Below, piece by piece: positions 52,350 through 61,193 of a stretch of 64,000 nucleotides of DNA; the stretch's first letter is position 1, and every line of letters begins with the position of its first letter. The notes under the pieces are model-generated. The model saw nothing but the letters and a program-made list of their open reading frames with translations. It was not told the DNA's origin and did not search any database. The position numbers were made by a program, and so were the translations under genes. Origin of the DNA: Sulfoacidibacillus ferrooxidans (GTDB lineage Bacteria; Bacillota; Bacilli; Alicyclobacillales; SLC66); contig NZ_JALBUF010000002.1 of the NCBI RefSeq assembly GCF_022606465.1, forward strand, positions 62,001 through 126,000. Reading direction: 5' to 3'.

Positions 52350-53210
52350 ATGCCTATCGCATTAGATTCCGCAACATCCGGTATGAATGCATTCCAACAA
52401 ATGATGGACGTCATAGGAAACAATATTGCAAACGTAAACACAACAGGCTACAAATCTTCCTCTACCACTTTTGAGGATCTCCTCAGCCAAACCATGAGTG
52501 GCGGTTCCGCAGGCACATCATCGGGAATTGGCGGTACGAATCCAGTACAGGTTGGGTTAGGTACACAGGTCGCTTCGATTTATTCAAATTTTGCTGAAGG
52601 ATCATTACAAAATACAGGAAATCCAGACGATCTAGCAATTAACGGTTCGGGATTTTTTATGTTGAGTCCAGTTACTGGCGCAACTAGTGGGATTTCTATC
52701 ACGGGTAGTAATTTATATTATACACGTGCAGGAGATTTCCATGTAGATTCAAATGGCTATTTAGTCAATCCTAATGGATATTATTTAATGGGTGTTTCTG
52801 GTTCAGGAGGTGTAACTAATTCATCCACTTTGACTGCCATACAAATATCAGGCACTGGTTCCGAGTTTACTATCGGTGCAAGTGGACTAGTAACTGTAAT
52901 TCCTGCTTCTGGTTCAAATTACAGTTATAATATTGCGCTTGCAAATGTCACTAATCCAGACGGTTTAATTAAAGCAGGTGATTCTTTGTATGAGGCTAAT
53001 GGTGCGTCACCTGCTGCTGGACCTAATTCATATAGTGAAGGCGATTCTAGTGGCATGGGTGGGATTCAGCAGGGAGCACTTGAAGGCTCCAACGTTAATT
53101 TGACGAGCGAGATGAGTAATATGATCGTTGCACAAACTGGGTATGAGTCAAACTCTAAAGTGATTAACACTGAGAATCAAATGGATCAGTTCATGTTACA
53201 GCAGGTGTAA
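52350..53210 (+). CDS. Flagellar hook-basal body rod-type protein (FlgG/FlgE-like), orphan
   Basis: 286 residues. The N-terminal rod motif is clear: SGMNAFQQMMDVIGNNIANVNTTGYK (in part, about 11-36), then PVQVGLGTQVASI and LAINGSGFFML. The C-terminus SNVNLTSEMSNMIVAQTGYESNSKVINTENQM (parts) is the conserved coiled-coil end of rod and hook proteins. The short middle favours FlgG or a small FlgE over a full hook protein. No flagellar genes flank it, unlike the usual large fla/che operon; B. subtilis FlhO/FlhP are also separate. GGCGAGG before ATG 52350; a sigma-D-like GCCGAAAT sits at 52219 but lacks a good -35. Confidence 0.85.
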   Translation: MPIALDSATSGMNAFQQMMDVIGNNIANVNTTGYKSSSTTFEDLLSQTMSGGSAGTSSGIGGTNPVQVGLGTQVASIYSNFAEGSLQNTGNPDDLAINGSGFFMLSPVTGATSGISITGSNLYYTRAGDFHVDSNGYLVNPNGYYLMGVSGSGGVTNSSTLTAIQISGTGSEFTIGASGLVTVIPASGSNYSYNIALANVTNPDGLIKAGDSLYEANGASPAAGPNSYSEGDSSGMGGIQQGALEGSNVNLTSEMSNMIVAQTGYESNSKVINTENQMDQFMLQQV

Positions 53211-53270
53211 TCTCAATCTTTTAGATGAAGATGGATTTTGCTTTCACAATCGATGATAGACACAAGCAAT

Positions 53271-53304
53271 AAGTCGGGTTGAAAATTGACATCCGGCTTC
53301 TTTT
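53271..53304 (+). terminator. Terminator after the flagellar gene
   Basis: A 9-bp stem aagtcgggt/atccggctt with two G-T wobbles (53271-53279 with 53291-53299) and a short T run. Confidence 0.55.
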
Positions 53305-53305
53305 G

Positions 53306-53524
53306 CGTGGGCGCAGCATCATTGTCTGACCGGCTCACCCTATCGAGTAAAGTAGCAGCAATGCATGAGGCTAGACAGCGTCATCCACCCTGCGCTTACA
53401 ACCTCCAACAAAATAGCTAGCTGTCGATCCATCGCCCATGATAAAATACAAAGATCATCAGACTACATAAAAATCACAGATCATTCAATCAAGCGCCGAT
53501 CTGACAGAAAGGTGGTGGCTAAAC
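53306..53524. other. Intergenic stretch without recognised feature
   Basis: Between the terminator and the aldo/keto reductase I see no gene, repeat or convincing promoter. AAGGTGG at 53508-53514 is the ribosome site of the next gene. Confidence 0.5.
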
Positions 53525-54583
53525 ATGGGTAGCTTTATGACAGAGCAGCATGGACCATCAAACAAGCCCACGCACATATTGCGCCAACTAGGAACAAGCA
53601 ACCTACACATATCGCCCATTGGGCTTGGATGTTGGCAATTTAGTAAGGGTAACGGGTTAGTCGGGAAATACTGGCCGGCACTTAGCAACCAGACCATCGT
53701 GGACATCGTTCAAACATCTTTACAACATGGTGTAAACTGGTTTGATACAGCTGAGATATACGGAAAAGGAGAATCGGAGAAGGCGCTTGCTCGCACACTA
53801 CAACAGCTAAACGTCCCTCCAAGTGATGCGATTATAGCGACAAAATGGTGGCCAGTAGCTCGCACTGCAGGCTCCATTCGCGATACCATTATGCAACGCC
53901 TAGAGTGCTTGCAACCCTATCCTATTTCTATATATCAGATTCATCAGCCATACGCACTATCATCGATCCGTGCACAGTTAGAAGCGATGAAGGATCTCAT
54001 CACAGCAGGTCATATCAAATATGCAGGAGTTAGTAACTTTTCTGCCAAGCAAATGGAGGAAGCGCATCAAGTATTACAACAGTATGGTTTATCTCTTATT
54101 TCTAATCAAGTAAAGTATAGTATGATAGACCGTCGAATTGAAAAAAATGGAATACTAGATACCGCTAAACGATTAGATATGGCTATTATTGCGTATTCAC
54201 CACTTGAACAAGGGATATTAACTGGTAAATTTCATTCACAAAGTAAATCAGATGTAGGTCGAGAATTGAATCGAGCGAAAGCACAAGCTACATCTGTTGC
54301 ACCTTCTGGAATTCGACGATGGCTACCTGGCTTTAGGCAAGCGCGGCTAATAAAAACCTGGCCTTTGATTGAGGAGTTGCAGCGACTAGCACTTGAGTAT
54401 GAGGTCGAACCAGGACAAGTGGCACTTAACTGGTTGATTCATTATCATGGGCATTATGTCTTTGCTATTCCGGGTGCATCGCGTAGTTCTCAAGCTGCAG
54501 CCAATGCTAAGGTGCTAACGTTCCATCTAAGTGATTCAGAGAAAGAGCATTTAAATCAACTGAGTATGCAAGTAACCTTGTAG
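53525..54583 (+). CDS. Aldo/keto reductase
   Basis: NADPH-dependent oxidoreductase of 352 residues, TIM barrel. The catalytic tetrad can be read: Asp and Tyr in WFDTAEIYGKGESE, Lys in IATKWW and His in IYQIHQPYALSS. The C-terminal NADP site is AIPGASRSSQAAANA. The N-terminal LGTSNLHISPIGLGCWQF is typical of the YhdN/Gsp69 group. It may act on carbonyl compounds of central or stress metabolism; the substrate is unknown. ATG 53525 has a well-placed AAGGTGG. Confidence 0.9.
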   Translation: MGSFMTEQHGPSNKPTHILRQLGTSNLHISPIGLGCWQFSKGNGLVGKYWPALSNQTIVDIVQTSLQHGVNWFDTAEIYGKGESEKALARTLQQLNVPPSDAIIATKWWPVARTAGSIRDTIMQRLECLQPYPISIYQIHQPYALSSIRAQLEAMKDLITAGHIKYAGVSNFSAKQMEEAHQVLQQYGLSLISNQVKYSMIDRRIEKNGILDTAKRLDMAIIAYSPLEQGILTGKFHSQSKSDVGRELNRAKAQATSVAPSGIRRWLPGFRQARLIKTWPLIEELQRLALEYEVEPGQVALNWLIHYHGHYVFAIPGASRSSQAAANAKVLTFHLSDSEKEHLNQLSMQVTL

Positions 54584-54612
54584 TTACAATGGCATGACAA
54601 TATGATATTATT

Positions 54613-55878
54613 TTGAAGAACGAAATATCTAGTAACCCCGTTCCTTTGGTACGGGGTTTGACATTGGGGCGACATGAGTTGAGTTGGAAACGTACGTTGT
54701 GGATATTATGGGCAGCTAATTTTATAGTCATGGCAGGGACAAGTTTAGTTGTTCCATTTCTTCCTTTATATATAGAAACACTTGGCATACACCAGTTAGC
54801 TTCGATGGAACAGTGGTCAGGGTGGATTTTTTCTGCACAATTTGTAACGGCGTTTATTTTTCAACCAATTTGGGGGAGTTTTGCGGATCGGTACGGAAGA
54901 AAAATGATGCTATTACGTGCCGGTATTGGTATGGGAATTGTCACTGCACTCATGGGTTTTGTGGTTGCACCCTGGCAGCTACTTCTGTTACGTCTGATTA
55001 ACGGTATTTTTGCTGGATTTATTTCTATGGCAGTTTCGCTTCAAGCGTCGATTACGCCCGATGAATATGCAGGTAGGGCATTAGGTACCTTACAAACGGG
55101 AAGTATTGCAGGTGCTCTAATTGGACCGGTTATAGGTGGTGTTCTGGCTGAAGCGTTTGGTTTTAAAGGAGTCTTTTTCTTAACCGGTGCATTATTGCTT
55201 CTAGCGAGTATAGTCGTGATGATCTTTGTGAAAGAAAATCATCAAAAAATAGAAAAAGGTAAGGTACAAGTTAAACGTGAGTGGGGGTTATTGATGCCAC
55301 TTATGCCTGTCTTTATCGCATCCATTGTCACTCAGGCTGGCATGATGAGCATTGAACCAATTGTTACTATATACGCAAAAACTATTTATCATGGACGGCA
55401 TTTGGCTATAATGGCGGGGTTGGTTGTTGCTACATCAGGCGTGGCCAATCTGATTGGAGCGCCAACATTAGGGCGACTTGGTGATCGCATTGGGCAGCGC
55501 AAAGTATTGATTGTAGCTCTTATCATGGCAGCAGTAACTTATCTCCCGCAAGCTCTTGCACATGGTATCGGCACCTTATTAGTGGGAAGGTTTTTACTAG
55601 GGCTATTTATCGGAGGAATGATCCCTTCCCTCAATGCTCTAGTGAAGAAAATGGCGCCTAACAATATGCAAGCCACCGCATTTGGATTGAACTCGTCCTC
55701 TCTTTTCCTTGGCAATCTAATTGGGCCGTTGATCGGGAGCTCCATTGCGGCGGCTTACACGATACGAGATGTTTTCTATGTTACGATGTCTATTCTTGTA
55801 GCTAATGCCATGATCCTCATCTGGAATCGCAGCATCGATCATGCAGATCACAATCATCCTATCAATCAAAGAGCTTAG
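54613..55878 (+). CDS. MFS efflux transporter
   Basis: About 12 membrane helices, up to 421 residues. MFS motif A appears as WGSFADRYGRKMMLL after helix 2 and again as LGRLGDRIGQRKVLI after helix 8. Motif C-like GPVIGGVLAEAFG in helix 5 is typical of drug-proton antiporters. The start is uncertain. TTG 54613 lacks a ribosome site, and relatives begin near the SWKRTLWILW stretch (about residue 25), where an in-frame TTG lies at about 54679. The 3' end overlaps the convergent lgt-like gene by 4 bp. Confidence 0.88.
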   Translation: MKNEISSNPVPLVRGLTLGRHELSWKRTLWILWAANFIVMAGTSLVVPFLPLYIETLGIHQLASMEQWSGWIFSAQFVTAFIFQPIWGSFADRYGRKMMLLRAGIGMGIVTALMGFVVAPWQLLLLRLINGIFAGFISMAVSLQASITPDEYAGRALGTLQTGSIAGALIGPVIGGVLAEAFGFKGVFFLTGALLLLASIVVMIFVKENHQKIEKGKVQVKREWGLLMPLMPVFIASIVTQAGMMSIEPIVTIYAKTIYHGRHLAIMAGLVVATSGVANLIGAPTLGRLGDRIGQRKVLIVALIMAAVTYLPQALAHGIGTLLVGRFLLGLFIGGMIPSLNALVKKMAPNNMQATAFGLNSSSLFLGNLIGPLIGSSIAAAYTIRDVFYVTMSILVANAMILIWNRSIDHADHNHPINQRA

Positions 55879-56693
55879 TCTAGCATAGGTGCAGTTTCAT
55901 CGAGGGAAGCAGTTTTTTTCCTCCTACGCTCATCGAACCATAGCCAGACGCCAGCAATGATTCCTGCGACCACCATGGGGATGGCTGTCCACTGTGCAGC
56001 ATCCCAGTTAAATAGAAAACGAGGACTATCTCCACGCAACATTTCTAGGAAAAAGCGAACGATGTTGTAACTGATCATATAATAAACAAAGAGCCAACCT
56101 GTTGGCCACTTTTTTAGTTTTAACATCATAAGAATGGCAAAGAGGAGGATATCAGCTTGTCCTTCCCACAACATGGCGGGCCACAGCGGGTGATTGCCGT
56201 ACTGCTCACGGGCAAGTGTTCCCACTGGGTAGAGTATGCCAAAATTACTACCTGTGGGAGATCCATACGCACTGCCATTCATGAAATCTGCATCTCGGCC
56301 TATACTTTGTCCTAGCAATATCCCTGGAGCAGCCATATCAGCAAGTTCCCAAAAGGGGATTTTTTTGATCCGCGCAAATATCCAACCGGTGATAATTGCC
56401 CCCACAATACCACCTTGAATGGAGAGTCCACCATTCCAAACGGCGATAATCTGTCCGGGGTACTTAGAGTAAAATGTCCAATTAAAGAAAAAAACTTGCC
56501 AAATCCGAGCACTAATAACCCCACCAAAGAAAAGTAATGGGCCTAGATCTAGCCATGCTGGGATATATTTTTCTTTTTTCTCCGTTTTAATGACGTAGAT
56601 CGTAAAACCGAGGCCTAATATAAATGCAAGCAGAAAAATAGTACTATACGAGCGCACTGGAAACCAGCCAATGTGAAACCAATACTTGTGCAA
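55875..56693 (-). CDS. lgt: Prolipoprotein diacylglyceryl transferase family protein, divergent
   Basis: 272 residues with about seven membrane segments. Lgt attaches diacylglycerol to the lipobox Cys of prolipoproteins. The fold and motif positions are clear (FPVRSYSTIFLLAF, NGGLSIQGGIVGA, GRDADFMNG), but key residues differ. The usual His of the HGG motif is Gln93, and the signature GRxGNFxNxE reads GRDADFMNGS, so its Asn becomes Asp136 and its Glu becomes Ser. Arg133 and Asn139 are kept. It may be a second, specialised or inactive Lgt; a canonical copy near hprK is absent in this window. ATG 56693 follows AGGAGGAT on the minus strand. Confidence 0.85.
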   Translation of the reverse strand: MHKYWFHIGWFPVRSYSTIFLLAFILGLGFTIYVIKTEKKEKYIPAWLDLGPLLFFGGVISARIWQVFFFNWTFYSKYPGQIIAVWNGGLSIQGGIVGAIITGWIFARIKKIPFWELADMAAPGILLGQSIGRDADFMNGSAYGSPTGSNFGILYPVGTLAREQYGNHPLWPAMLWEGQADILLFAILMMLKLKKWPTGWLFVYYMISYNIVRFFLEMLRGDSPRFLFNWDAAQWTAIPMVVAGIIAGVWLWFDERRRKKTASLDETAPMLD

Positions 56694-56777
56694 AACTCAT
56701 CCTCCTTTATCATTGTCTATATCTAATATTGTCATATGGGACATGTTGTCGCAAGTTTTACTCTAAAGTATAAGCAT

Positions 56778-56823
56778 AAACATATTGCCCACCAAGGCGC
56801 TCGCCTCGGTGGGCAATATGTTT
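56778..56823. terminator. Terminator between lgt-like and thioredoxin-like genes
   Basis: A 16-bp perfect stem (56778-56793 with 56808-56823) extended by an inner GGC/GCC pairing. It lies downstream of the minus-strand gene at 56833 and upstream of lgt on the same strand. Confidence 0.7.
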
Positions 56824-56832
56824 TACATGCGT

Positions 56833-57276
56833 TTATGCAAACAGCTCTTCTAACTTCTTGCCTACGTTTTGCAATCCTTTATCGCCAGCTGCACGAAATT
56901 TTAAATTGCCTTCGCGATCAAACAAGAAGTAAGCAGGAACAAACTCGTTTTGATATAACTCTGCGACCTTATGCATGTTGTCAACAGCAATGGTTTGTGT
57001 CATACCATAGGTCTGTATATCTTCGAATACTTTTTGTAACTCTGTGTCCGCTTCATAACGTGGCATATGCACAGAAATTAATTGTAACCCTTGTGGTACA
57101 TACATGTCACGGTATCGAATCACTTCAGACATTGTTTCGTGACATATATGACATGAAACAGCCCAAAAGTGAATAAGGATGGGTTGTCCAATGCTCAGTT
57201 GTGGTGCGGTCTCAACGCCAATCCACTGCGTGGCGCCTTCCAAACCAGGGAATGATGTTCCTACGCGCATTGGCAT
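56833..57276 (-). CDS. Thioredoxin-like (TlpA/redoxin) protein
   Basis: 147 residues, no signal peptide, so cytoplasmic. The redox centre is WAVSCHICHE with Cys42 and Cys45 (CxxC), and the cis-Pro loop is in FVPAYFLFDREGNL. It is encoded 13 bp downstream of a 2-Cys peroxiredoxin on the same transcript. An electron donor role for that peroxiredoxin is a reasonable inference. AAGGTGG precedes ATG 57276; Met at 57270 is an alternative. Confidence 0.85.
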   Translation of the reverse strand: MPMRVGTSFPGLEGATQWIGVETAPQLSIGQPILIHFWAVSCHICHETMSEVIRYRDMYVPQGLQLISVHMPRYEADTELQKVFEDIQTYGMTQTIAVDNMHKVAELYQNEFVPAYFLFDREGNLKFRAAGDKGLQNVGKKLEELFA

Positions 57277-57289
57277 GTGTCATACCACC

Positions 57290-57823
57290 TTACAGTGTTT
57301 TGTCGCCTGGTTTCCAGTTCGCAGGGCATAATCCACCTGTTTGTAATGCTTCTAACACGCGCAATGTCTCATCGACACTACGTCCAATGTTCAAGTCGTG
57401 GATGACTTGATACTTTAATACGCCTTCTGGATCGATGATCACAAGTCCGCGCAAAGCAATACCTTCTTCTTCAATGAGTACTTGGTAATCGCGACTCACT
57501 TGTTTTGTCATATCTGCACCTAGTGGGAAGCGAATATCACCGATGCCGTTTTTGTCGCGTGGAGTGTTAATCCATGCTTTGTGACTATGCACACTATCTG
57601 TGCTCACTCCGAGGATCTCTGCATCAAGGTCGAAAAATTCTTGTGCGCGGTCGCTCATCGCGGTGATTTCTGTAGGGCATACAAATGTGAAATCCATAGG
57701 ATAGAAAAACATCACAAGCCATTTCCCGCGGTAATCAGATAGTTTCACGCGTGTTGCTAAGCTATTCAAATCCTTAGTGGAAAGCATGTCAAAGTCAGGT
57801 GCTGGATGACCTACGAGACGCAT
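57290..57823 (-). CDS. 2-Cys peroxiredoxin (AhpC/TSA family)
   Basis: 177 residues. Peroxidatic Cys49 is in FTFVCPTEI and resolving Cys166 in GGLCPANWKPG. KAWINTPRDKNG and the conserved Arg region place it in the typical 2-Cys AhpC/Prx1 group. It reduces hydrogen peroxide and organic peroxides. AAGGAGG precedes ATG 57823. No AhpF-type reductase is adjacent; the CxxC protein downstream may fill that role. A 7-bp hairpin lies in its leader at 57867-57884. Confidence 0.93.
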   Translation of the reverse strand: MRLVGHPAPDFDMLSTKDLNSLATRVKLSDYRGKWLVMFFYPMDFTFVCPTEITAMSDRAQEFFDLDAEILGVSTDSVHSHKAWINTPRDKNGIGDIRFPLGADMTKQVSRDYQVLIEEEGIALRGLVIIDPEGVLKYQVIHDLNIGRSVDETLRVLEALQTGGLCPANWKPGDKTL

Positions 57824-57866
57824 ATGTAAAACCTCCTTGAGTCAAATGTCCAGACGCATGTTAATA

Positions 57867-57884
57867 CGGCGTTCGCAAACGCCG
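57867..57884 (-). other. Small hairpin in the leader of the peroxiredoxin gene
   Basis: Stem cggcgtt/aacgccg with a 4-base loop, about 45 bases upstream of the peroxiredoxin start and not followed by T on the minus strand. A leader structure, function unknown. Confidence 0.35.
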
Positions 57885-57956
57885 CGCTCCGGATCTTACT
57901 ATACATTTTGATGATAGCATCACCTATGCTTTGAAGCAATATCAAGTCAGTGAATC

Positions 57957-58361
57957 TTATGCTCTTGCTGTAGATGCAAGTTGTTCATTATGAGCAGCTT
58001 CACTGACAACTTTGGCGAGTGGTGCGTTGTGCTCATCAACCATGACGACAGTCGGTTGTAACCCTTGTAATTCTTGTGCGTCAAAGATTCCGTAAGACAT
58101 AATAATGACTAGATCACCTGGTTCAGCAAGCCTTGCCGCAGCACCATTTAACCCAATCTGACCTGCACCTGCAGCACCTGGTATCACGTATGTGTCAAAA
58201 CGAGCACCTGTGTTGATATTGACAATCTGAACGAGCTCATTTTCTAAAAGATCTGCTGCATCCATGAGGTTTTGGTCAATGGTGATACTCCCCATATAGT
58301 GAAGATCCGTTTGAGTGACTGTTGCGCGATGAATTTTTGATTTTAGGAGTGTTCGAAACAT
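57957..58361 (-). CDS. panD: Aspartate 1-decarboxylase
   Basis: Pyruvoyl enzyme making beta-alanine for pantothenate and CoA. The proenzyme has 134 residues and the self-cleavage site Gly24-Ser25 is visible in YMGSITID; Ser25 becomes the pyruvoyl group. Active-site Lys ([12 protein letters not shown]) and Tyr in [21 protein letters not shown] are conserved. It normally sits with panB and panC, which are absent here. AAGGTTAC lies upstream of ATG 58361 on the minus strand. Confidence 0.96.
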   Translation of the reverse strand: MFRTLLKSKIHRATVTQTDLHYMGSITIDQNLMDAADLLENELVQIVNINTGARFDTYVIPGAAGAGQIGLNGAAARLAEPGDLVIIMSYGIFDAQELQGLQPTVVMVDEHNAPLAKVVSEAAHNEQLASTARA

Positions 58362-58548
58362 CTTGCAGTAACCTTCTTTCTTATACTCACTTCAGTTACA
58401 TGTACTTTCGTACAGAAAGCGATCTAAGTATATCACAATCCAGAGGCATGCTAATTGTGGACAAATTTGCGTGTAAAACGTAGACTGAAGTAAAACATCA
58501 TGTGATCTCTTTGCTCATAATCGCTGTTGAAATGTGGTGAATGTCTAT

Positions 58549-59703
58549 ATGGATATTGGTATTGGCGTAAGCAATGCAAAAGATACATATACTGCTATAC
58601 GCGAGGCAGTTTCCATGGCTCAAATGGAAGCTCATGAACTTCCAGATATGATCTTGTTATTTGCCTCTGCACACTATGATCCAGAAATCTTAGTCACTAG
58701 TCTAAGTGAAGCATTTCCACATGTGATGATGGTCGGGTGTACTACAGCTGGAGAGTTAAGTCCTCTCGGATTTTCCATACATAGTTGCGTGGTTGTTACT
58801 TTGCGATCGAGTCGCCATCGTTTCGGAGTGGCAATAGAACCTATCCTTCAAGGAAAAGAGAACGAAGCTGGATTTCTCTGTGCGCAAAAGGCTTATGAAC
58901 AGGTTCAACGTACGGATCCATACTCGATATTTTTACTATTGACAGATGGCTTATCGCCAAATCAGCAAGAGATTTTGGAAGGAGCTTATACATTTTGCGG
59001 TGGAGATATCCCCATTATAGGGGGTGCTGCAGGAGATGATCGCATGATGAATAAGACCTATCAATTTTTAAATGGCAAGGTTTATTCACATGTTGCTGTA
59101 GGTATGTTTATGCAAAGCATGGATCCTATTGGCGTTGGAGTTAGGCATGGCTGGCAACCGCACAGCAGACTATTACGAGTTACGCGTGCCGAAGGGTCGC
59201 TAGTTTATGAACTTGATGGTAAACCGGCAGTACAGACCTATTTAGATGTGTTAGGCGCAGATGCATTGGCATTGTCTTCTTCGCGCATTTCTCGCATCGG
59301 ACAAAATCACCCACTTGGCATGATCTCGACGGATGAACAATACGAGATTCGGCATGTTTTACGCGAGCAAGGTGACGCACTACTGTGTTTTGGCAGTGTA
59401 AGGGATGGAGCTTTGATTGCCGTCATGGGAGCTGATACAAAGGGTCTCTTAAAAGCGAGCGCAGAGGCTTTAGATGCAAGTTTTCAGATGCTTGGCTCTT
59501 TGCATGAGCCGCAGTTAGCGATCGTCTTTAGCTGTGTGGCGCGTGCAAACGTACTTGACGAAGCGGTCTCAGATGAATGGAACGTATTACAGGCAGTGAG
59601 GTCAGGCGTTCCACTTGTGGGATTGTATAGTTATGGTGAATTTGCCCGTTTACATGGACGAGTTGGGTATTACAATGGTAGTGTGGTATGTCTTGCACTG
59701 TAA
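58549..59703 (+). CDS. FIST-domain sensor protein
   Basis: 384 residues consisting of FIST N (about 30-225) and FIST C (about 240-370) domains, thought to bind small ligands such as amino acids. Visible blocks are VGCTTAGELSPLGF, LLTDGLSPNQQ, GGAAGDDRMM and, at the end, GLYSYGEFARLHGRVGYYNGSV (in parts). No signal or membrane segment and no output domain, so it must act through a partner. The GGDEF gene starts 35 bp downstream. The frame is open from GTG 58534, but ATG 58549 has GGTG at a better distance. Confidence 0.9.
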   Translation: MDIGIGVSNAKDTYTAIREAVSMAQMEAHELPDMILLFASAHYDPEILVTSLSEAFPHVMMVGCTTAGELSPLGFSIHSCVVVTLRSSRHRFGVAIEPILQGKENEAGFLCAQKAYEQVQRTDPYSIFLLLTDGLSPNQQEILEGAYTFCGGDIPIIGGAAGDDRMMNKTYQFLNGKVYSHVAVGMFMQSMDPIGVGVRHGWQPHSRLLRVTRAEGSLVYELDGKPAVQTYLDVLGADALALSSSRISRIGQNHPLGMISTDEQYEIRHVLREQGDALLCFGSVRDGALIAVMGADTKGLLKASAEALDASFQMLGSLHEPQLAIVFSCVARANVLDEAVSDEWNVLQAVRSGVPLVGLYSYGEFARLHGRVGYYNGSVVCLAL

Positions 59704-59738
59704 AGAAGGCAACCTTAAAGAGAAAGAAGTAGGGCTAA

Positions 59739-61193
59739 ATGGGGAATTTGTTGAGTTATGAGCAGTTGACTGTTCTTTACCATCAACAATTGATTCAAAT
59801 GAATCGGATTGATCAAATTCACAAGCTGATGCAAAATGTATCAAAACGTGAAAATGTCCTGCAATTATTGATAGCCAAAATGAGGGAACTGTTTTTAGCA
59901 GACATCGTCACATTGATTGAGTGGGATGGTGTTAATAGTCATGCACACTTAGAAGCGCACGTGGGTTTGTTTGCAAATCGCTATCCAGAATCAAATGACT
60001 TATTTAGTGATTTGATGGGCAGTATCTCGGATTTCTGGACACGCCCTTATGTGACATGGGATGTAAAAAGTGATTTTCGCACGCCTATTATTAAAAACTA
60101 TGCGGTAAAAAATGCGCTTTTTTTGCCAGTGCACACACGCTCTGGATTGCCACTTGGGATATTGAGCTTATATCGCTGTTATGATGATCTGTTTAGCGAG
60201 GATGACATTAGTTTATTAATGGATATTGCAATGCGTATTGGCGATGAACTGTATGCAAGAAGAATTCGCAATCAAGAGTTAGCTCACATGCGATTATTGG
60301 ACATTTTGAATCCAACTGTACTGCGGATTTCAGCACGTGCTACATACGATGCATCCCTTTTTCAGGAAGTACAGCTCGCTTTGCAAGAAGTATTTCAAAC
60401 ATCTACTGAGGTCATAGATGATCCTGAGTTATTTACACAAATCATAGAATGTACGATCATACCTTGCGAGGAACTAAGTCACATTCCGTTGTGTGCCAAT
60501 AACGCGAACAGGTATATGGCTGTTTTGCGTATGTCTGATGAACTCGTTCGTGGATATGTTTTACTTCGTCAACTGGAATCATTTGAGGTAGCTATTTTAT
60601 CTATCTTTTGGCGTCACGTTGGTAACTTAGTTGCCAATCTCACATTACAACATCGTCTTCAAATGCTAGCTACGTTAGATATGTTAACAGGATTGATGAA
60701 TCGATATGCATTTATGGAAACGATGACTGCATGGTCTGAAGACGAGAAGAGAGAGAACGAATTTATTTCTACATGTGTATTTGATGTGGATGGTTTTAAG
60801 ATGATCAATGACACGTATGGTCATCGCATGGGAGATCGCGTTCTTTGTCACATCGTAGAGACTGCAAAAAGCACCATTACAGATTCTGATATGGTGTTTG
60901 CGCGTTATGGAGGAGAGGAATTTATCTTAGCAAGAAGAGGGGATGGCGATGAGTGTAAAAATACGGCTATTGCTATTCTTACCGCTCTTCGTGAAAAGCC
61001 ATTTGTAATTGGTGAAGTGTCTCTAATTCTAACCGTGAGTATGGGGATTGCCACGATGAAAATCGCAACATCACAAGCGATTCATCTCTTGATACAAAAA
61101 GCGGATGAAGCAATGTATCAAGCAAAGCGGGCTGGCAAGGACCGCCTTGCTGTACTGGAATCAAGTGATTTAGGCTTTTCCTTTTACAAATAA
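59739..61193 (+). CDS. Diguanylate cyclase with N-terminal GAF-like domain
   Basis: 484 residues. The first ~170 form a GAF-like sensor (ENVLQLLIAKMRELFLADIVTLIEW, ALFLPVHTRSGLPLGILSLY in parts). The middle is unassigned. The GGDEF domain spans about 325-475 with FDVDGFKMINDTYGH (metal-binding Asp) and the active-site loop YGGEEF. It should make c-di-GMP. The RxxD product-inhibition site five residues before the loop reads TDSD, so feedback inhibition is probably missing. It lies directly after the FIST gene and overlaps the convergent CoA-binding gene by 24 bp. Confidence 0.9.
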   Translation: MGNLLSYEQLTVLYHQQLIQMNRIDQIHKLMQNVSKRENVLQLLIAKMRELFLADIVTLIEWDGVNSHAHLEAHVGLFANRYPESNDLFSDLMGSISDFWTRPYVTWDVKSDFRTPIIKNYAVKNALFLPVHTRSGLPLGILSLYRCYDDLFSEDDISLLMDIAMRIGDELYARRIRNQELAHMRLLDILNPTVLRISARATYDASLFQEVQLALQEVFQTSTEVIDDPELFTQIIECTIIPCEELSHIPLCANNANRYMAVLRMSDELVRGYVLLRQLESFEVAILSIFWRHVGNLVANLTLQHRLQMLATLDMLTGLMNRYAFMETMTAWSEDEKRENEFISTCVFDVDGFKMINDTYGHRMGDRVLCHIVETAKSTITDSDMVFARYGGEEFILARRGDGDECKNTAIAILTALREKPFVIGEVSLILTVSMGIATMKIATSQAIHLLIQKADEAMYQAKRAGKDRLAVLESSDLGFSFYK

